This document shows positions 4,663 to 5,023 of a stretch of 5,023 nt of DNA, piece by piece (position 1 is the stretch's first letter; the number at the start of each line of letters is the position of its first letter). The position numbers were made by a program, and so were the translations under genes. The notes under the pieces are model-generated. The model did no database searches. It worked only from the letters and a program-made list of their open reading frames with translations, and was not told the DNA's origin. The DNA comes from Clostridia bacterium (GTDB taxonomy: Bacteria; Bacillota; Clostridia; Oscillospirales; Acutalibacteraceae): positions 1 through 5,023 of the forward strand of contig JAFWCS010000124.1 in assembly GCA_017534365.1 (NCBI GenBank), in the 5' to 3' direction.

Positions 4663-5023
4663 ATGAAAAAAGTGCTTGCAATCCTGCTGTCCGTCCTGAC
4701 GCTTTGCAGTCTGCCGCTGTCTGCATTTGCCGAAGGGACCGACGACGGCAGAGCGGACTCCAAAGCCTTTGCATTTATTCAGGATCTGACCGAAACGGAC
4801 AAGTGGTCGCTCGATCTGCGTATAGAGAATTCGGAGGAGCCGGTGTCGGTCACGCTCTATAAGAATGGCGGCGCCTATGCGGTGGATGGCCGCTTCATGG
4901 GAATTCTGATAACGCGCGTGGTCATCACAGAAGAGGAAACGTGGATCGCCAGCCCGCTGGTGCTGCCGTTCATCTGCTCCACCGTGGATCCGGAGGACTA
5001 TGGTCTGTCCGTCAAAGTCGAAA
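4663..5023 (+). CDS. Secreted protein of unknown function (3' end outside window)
   Basis: The open frame runs from ATG 4663 to the window edge, 120 codons so far. The start is well supported: AAAGGGG at 4649-4655, seven bases away, and a strong promoter upstream. The first 23 residues form a classic signal peptide: MKK, a hydrophobic core (LAILLSVLTL) and an SAFA cleavage site before EG. There is no lipobox at the lone cysteine (TLCS), so it is likely released or wall-associated rather than a lipoprotein. The mature part alternates acidic and beta-strand-like segments (WSLDLRIEN, PVSVTLYKNGGAYAVDG, TWIASPLVLPFI). That is loosely like the LolA-type folds of secreted Clostridial proteins that test 'model with an unknown cargo', but I see no diagnostic motif and do not assign a family. 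Confidence 0.85.
   Translation, partial: MKKVLAILLSVLTLCSLPLSAFAEGTDDGRADSKAFAFIQDLTETDKWSLDLRIENSEEPVSVTLYKNGGAYAVDGRFMGILITRVVITEEETWIASPLVLPFICSTVDPEDYGLSVKVE

Noticed and set aside
1..5023. CRISPR array, transposase, toxin-antitoxin pair or defence operon
   Set aside because: No regularly spaced repeats, no transposase or integrase motifs and no paired small genes with supporting signals were found on either strand.

Overview
The window looks like a chromosomal stretch from a mid-GC Gram-positive gut-type anaerobe, probably of the Clostridia. This rests on AGGAG-type ribosome binding sites, a consensus vegetative promoter (TTGATC-17-TATACT), a Firmicutes-style GH95 enzyme and a typical Gram-positive signal peptide. 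It is an inference from sequence style, not a database placement.

Layout. Positions 1-222 are the 3' end of an unidentified plus-strand gene. Positions 223-923 hold no intact gene. They contain a minus-strand remnant of a protein C-terminus (430-552) followed by a good minus-strand intrinsic terminator (325-365), bracketed by two copies of an imperfect ~39-base direct repeat. The last part is a leader with a hairpin and a 14-bp perfect palindrome. Positions 924-3559 are the main content: one glycoside hydrolase family 95 gene (alpha-L-fucosidase/alpha-L-galactosidase family), split into two overlapping reading frames by an apparent one-base deletion near 1224. The catalytic Asn-x-Asn, Glu and Asp are all visible.

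Positions 3560-3765 are a hairpin-rich, repeat-like intergenic block. Positions 3766-3990 are AT-rich, with inverted repeats and recurring TGCAATTA words, and lead into a strong ribosome binding site. That site drives only a stub: about 19 residues resembling the N-terminus of an AAA-type ATPase, then unrelated sequence. The stub runs into a 5'-truncated L-2-amino-thiazoline-4-carboxylic acid (ATC) hydrolase-family gene (about 4107-4541), which is also interrupted by an in-frame TAG just before its conserved C-terminus. From 4552 a strong promoter and leader drive a secreted protein of unknown function (4663 onward) that runs off the window.

Overall the region appears to be eroding: one frameshifted enzyme, one nonsense-interrupted and truncated enzyme, and two gene stubs on opposite strands. 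I see no defence system, CRISPR array, transposase, RNA gene or other clear novel system. The most interesting points are the atypical GH95 active-site motif, the frameshift with a TGATG overlap, the ATPase-stub/ATC-hydrolase junction with its TAG codon, and the structured AT-rich region upstream of it.
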